From Treponema sp. (GTDB lineage Bacteria > Spirochaetota > Spirochaetia > Treponematales > Treponemataceae): 5,637 nucleotides of DNA. The stretch's first letter is position 1; each line of letters begins with the position of its first letter. Positions 4,227 to 5,637 of this stretch are shown in pieces. Position numbers and translations under genes: made by a program. Under the pieces are notes generated by a model. That model ran no database searches. It had not been told where the DNA came from and worked only from the letters and a program-made list of their open reading frames with translations. The DNA lies in contig JAAZLA010000069.1 in NCBI GenBank assembly GCA_012799545.1, positions 1-5,637 on the forward strand. Reading direction: 5' to 3'.

Positions 4227-5637
4227 ATGGAAAAAAATACCATTTTGGCAATTGTTTTATCATCTCTGGTATTGATTGGCTTTATGTTTTTGCAAACATA
4301 TTTAAATCCCCCCGTAGATTATCCTGTTGAAGAAGTAGTAAGGGACCTAGAAAATACACCCTTCATTGCAAACGAAGAAAATGCACAAAATAATCTTGAA
4401 AAAATGGTGCATTTAGAAAATTTTGCTGAAGAAGTTTCTATTTCGGAAGAAAAGATTCTTATAGAAACGAATAATGCGAAGATTACTCTTTCAAACCGTG
4501 GTGGAGATATTGTCGATTTTGAGCTAAAAAATCACTTGGACGGCGACAAAGGCGTGCAAATGGCAGATTCTATTTCTGAAATAAATCGTGCGTTTTCCCT
4601 TTCCTTTGGTTCCTATGATAGCAAAATTATCGATGACCTTTTTCAAGTAAATAAAATAAATGACTATACCTATGGCTTTTATAAAAAATTTCGACTTGCA
4701 AAGGCTGACGGTTCTTTTGACACCTTTACTTTAATAAAACAATATACCTTTCATCCAGATGATTATTTATTTCAACTTGATGTAATTATAGATGGATTAG
4801 AAAACAGCAATTCTGCATTTTCTGAATTAAATCTAAATGGAAAAGCTTATACTTTACGTACATCTCCGCAAATAGGGCCACATTATGACAAAAAAAAGGA
4901 TCGCTATGAAAATAGAACCTTTATGTCGTATACAAAAGATAAAAGAAAAAAACAGCTTTTGGGAGATAATGCAACAAAAGAGTATAGCAAACCCTACACA
5001 TGGACAGGAATTGCGGGTAAATATTTTACTATTTTAGTGCATCCACAAAACCCAGAAACAATGGGACCCTCGCTGTATTCCACAAAAATAGAAAAAAATG
5101 ACTATACGAATGCGCAAGTTTTCTTGACAAGAAATGCTATTTCTCAAAAAAACAATAAAGATACCTATTATATTTATGTGGGGCCACGAACAGATAAGGA
5201 CTTAAAAAAATATAATCTTTTATCAGAAAATAACTGGGGACTTTCAAATATCCGTTTTGATGATAGCTTGCAATCTTCTGGAATTCTATCTTGGCTTGAA
5301 ATTTTTATGAAAGCGATTATGCAAGTTTTTTATAAGATTATTCCAAACTGGGGTGTTTCTATTATCCTTATGACGATACTTTTAAAACTTGCCTTATTTC
5401 CTCTTACCAAAAAAAGCTCTATTTCTACCTTGAAAATGCAAGAAATACAACCACGAATGAAGGAAATTCAAGATAAGTATAAAGATAAACCAGATAAATT
5501 GAACATGGAGCTTGCAAAACTCTATAAGGAAACGGGCTATAATCCTATGATGGGTTGCCTTCCTTTGCTCATACAATTTCCTTTGATTATTGCGATGTTC
5601 AATCTATTTAACAATTATTTTGAATTTAGAGGAGCTA
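4227..5637 (+). CDS. yidC: Membrane protein insertase YidC, 5' part (3' end cut by window)
   Basis: YidC (Oxa1 superfamily) inserts and folds inner-membrane proteins, alone or with SecYEG. The frame is open from ATG 4227 to the window edge, giving 470 residues with no stop. AGGAG (4217-4221) lies five bases upstream. Residues 5-23 form the N-terminal membrane anchor, followed by an acidic linker (about 31-75) and a large periplasmic beta domain (about 76-345), typical of diderm YidC. The conserved core begins with NWGVSIILMTILLKLALFPLTK (374-395), then the cytoplasmic helical hairpin (about 400-437) and NPMMGCLPLLIQFPLIIAMF (439-458). Lys387 stands where E. coli has the groove arginine R366. 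The last transmembrane helices lie outside the window. It ends the rpmH-rnpA-yidD series. Confidence 0.96.
   Translation, partial: MEKNTILAIVLSSLVLIGFMFLQTYLNPPVDYPVEEVVRDLENTPFIANEENAQNNLEKMVHLENFAEEVSISEEKILIETNNAKITLSNRGGDIVDFELKNHLDGDKGVQMADSISEINRAFSLSFGSYDSKIIDDLFQVNKINDYTYGFYKKFRLAKADGSFDTFTLIKQYTFHPDDYLFQLDVIIDGLENSNSAFSELNLNGKAYTLRTSPQIGPHYDKKKDRYENRTFMSYTKDKRKKQLLGDNATKEYSKPYTWTGIAGKYFTILVHPQNPETMGPSLYSTKIEKNDYTNAQVFLTRNAISQKNNKDTYYIYVGPRTDKDLKKYNLLSENNWGLSNIRFDDSLQSSGILSWLEIFMKAIMQVFYKIIPNWGVSIILMTILLKLALFPLTKKSSISTLKMQEIQPRMKEIQDKYKDKPDKLNMELAKLYKETGYNPMMGCLPLLIQFPLIIAMFNLFNNYFEFRGA

Overview
The window is a complete-looking chromosomal replication-origin neighbourhood from an AT-rich bacterium. 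It carries eight genes, all on the + strand: dnaA (3' end only), dnaN, recF, dciA (DUF721), rpmH, rnpA, yidD and yidC (5' part only). YidC has the long periplasmic domain of diderm bacteria. This gene order, with a DciA-type helicase loader after recF and the rpmH-rnpA-yidD-yidC block following on the same strand, best fits a spirochaete of the Treponema kind. That assignment rests on remembered gene order and protein style, not on a search.

Region 1 (1-680) holds the DnaA C-terminus with its DNA-binding domain, then a 224-base non-coding gap that I read as oriC. The gap contains three exact DnaA boxes (TTATNCACA) and one near-match, centred 28-32 bases apart. Next comes a degenerate box touching a GC-rich GGGCC, then seven DnaA-trio repeats (CTA/TTA), then a 26-base stretch of pure A/T just before the dnaN ribosome site. 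This is the layout of the basal unwinding system (BUS) described in Bacillus. A good sigma-70-like promoter for dnaN lies at the start of the gap, and a DnaA box sits in its spacer.

Region 2 (681-3372) is a tight replication and repair cluster. The sliding clamp (dnaN), RecF and the helicase loader DciA are separated by 6 bases and by an 11-base overlap. Together with DnaA they cover origin recognition, helicase loading, processive synthesis and gap repair.

Region 3 (3373-5637) starts with a probable promoter overlapping the dciA stop codon and a leader hairpin. It continues with ribosomal protein L34, the RNase P protein, and two membrane-protein biogenesis factors, YidD and YidC. Gaps are 16 and 15 bases and there is one 7-base overlap, so this looks like one operon.

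I found no mobile element, CRISPR array, tRNA, rRNA or convincing intrinsic terminator. The genes are ordinary core genes. The most interesting material is the fine structure of the origin and its overlap with the dnaN promoter. I see no previously undescribed protein system.
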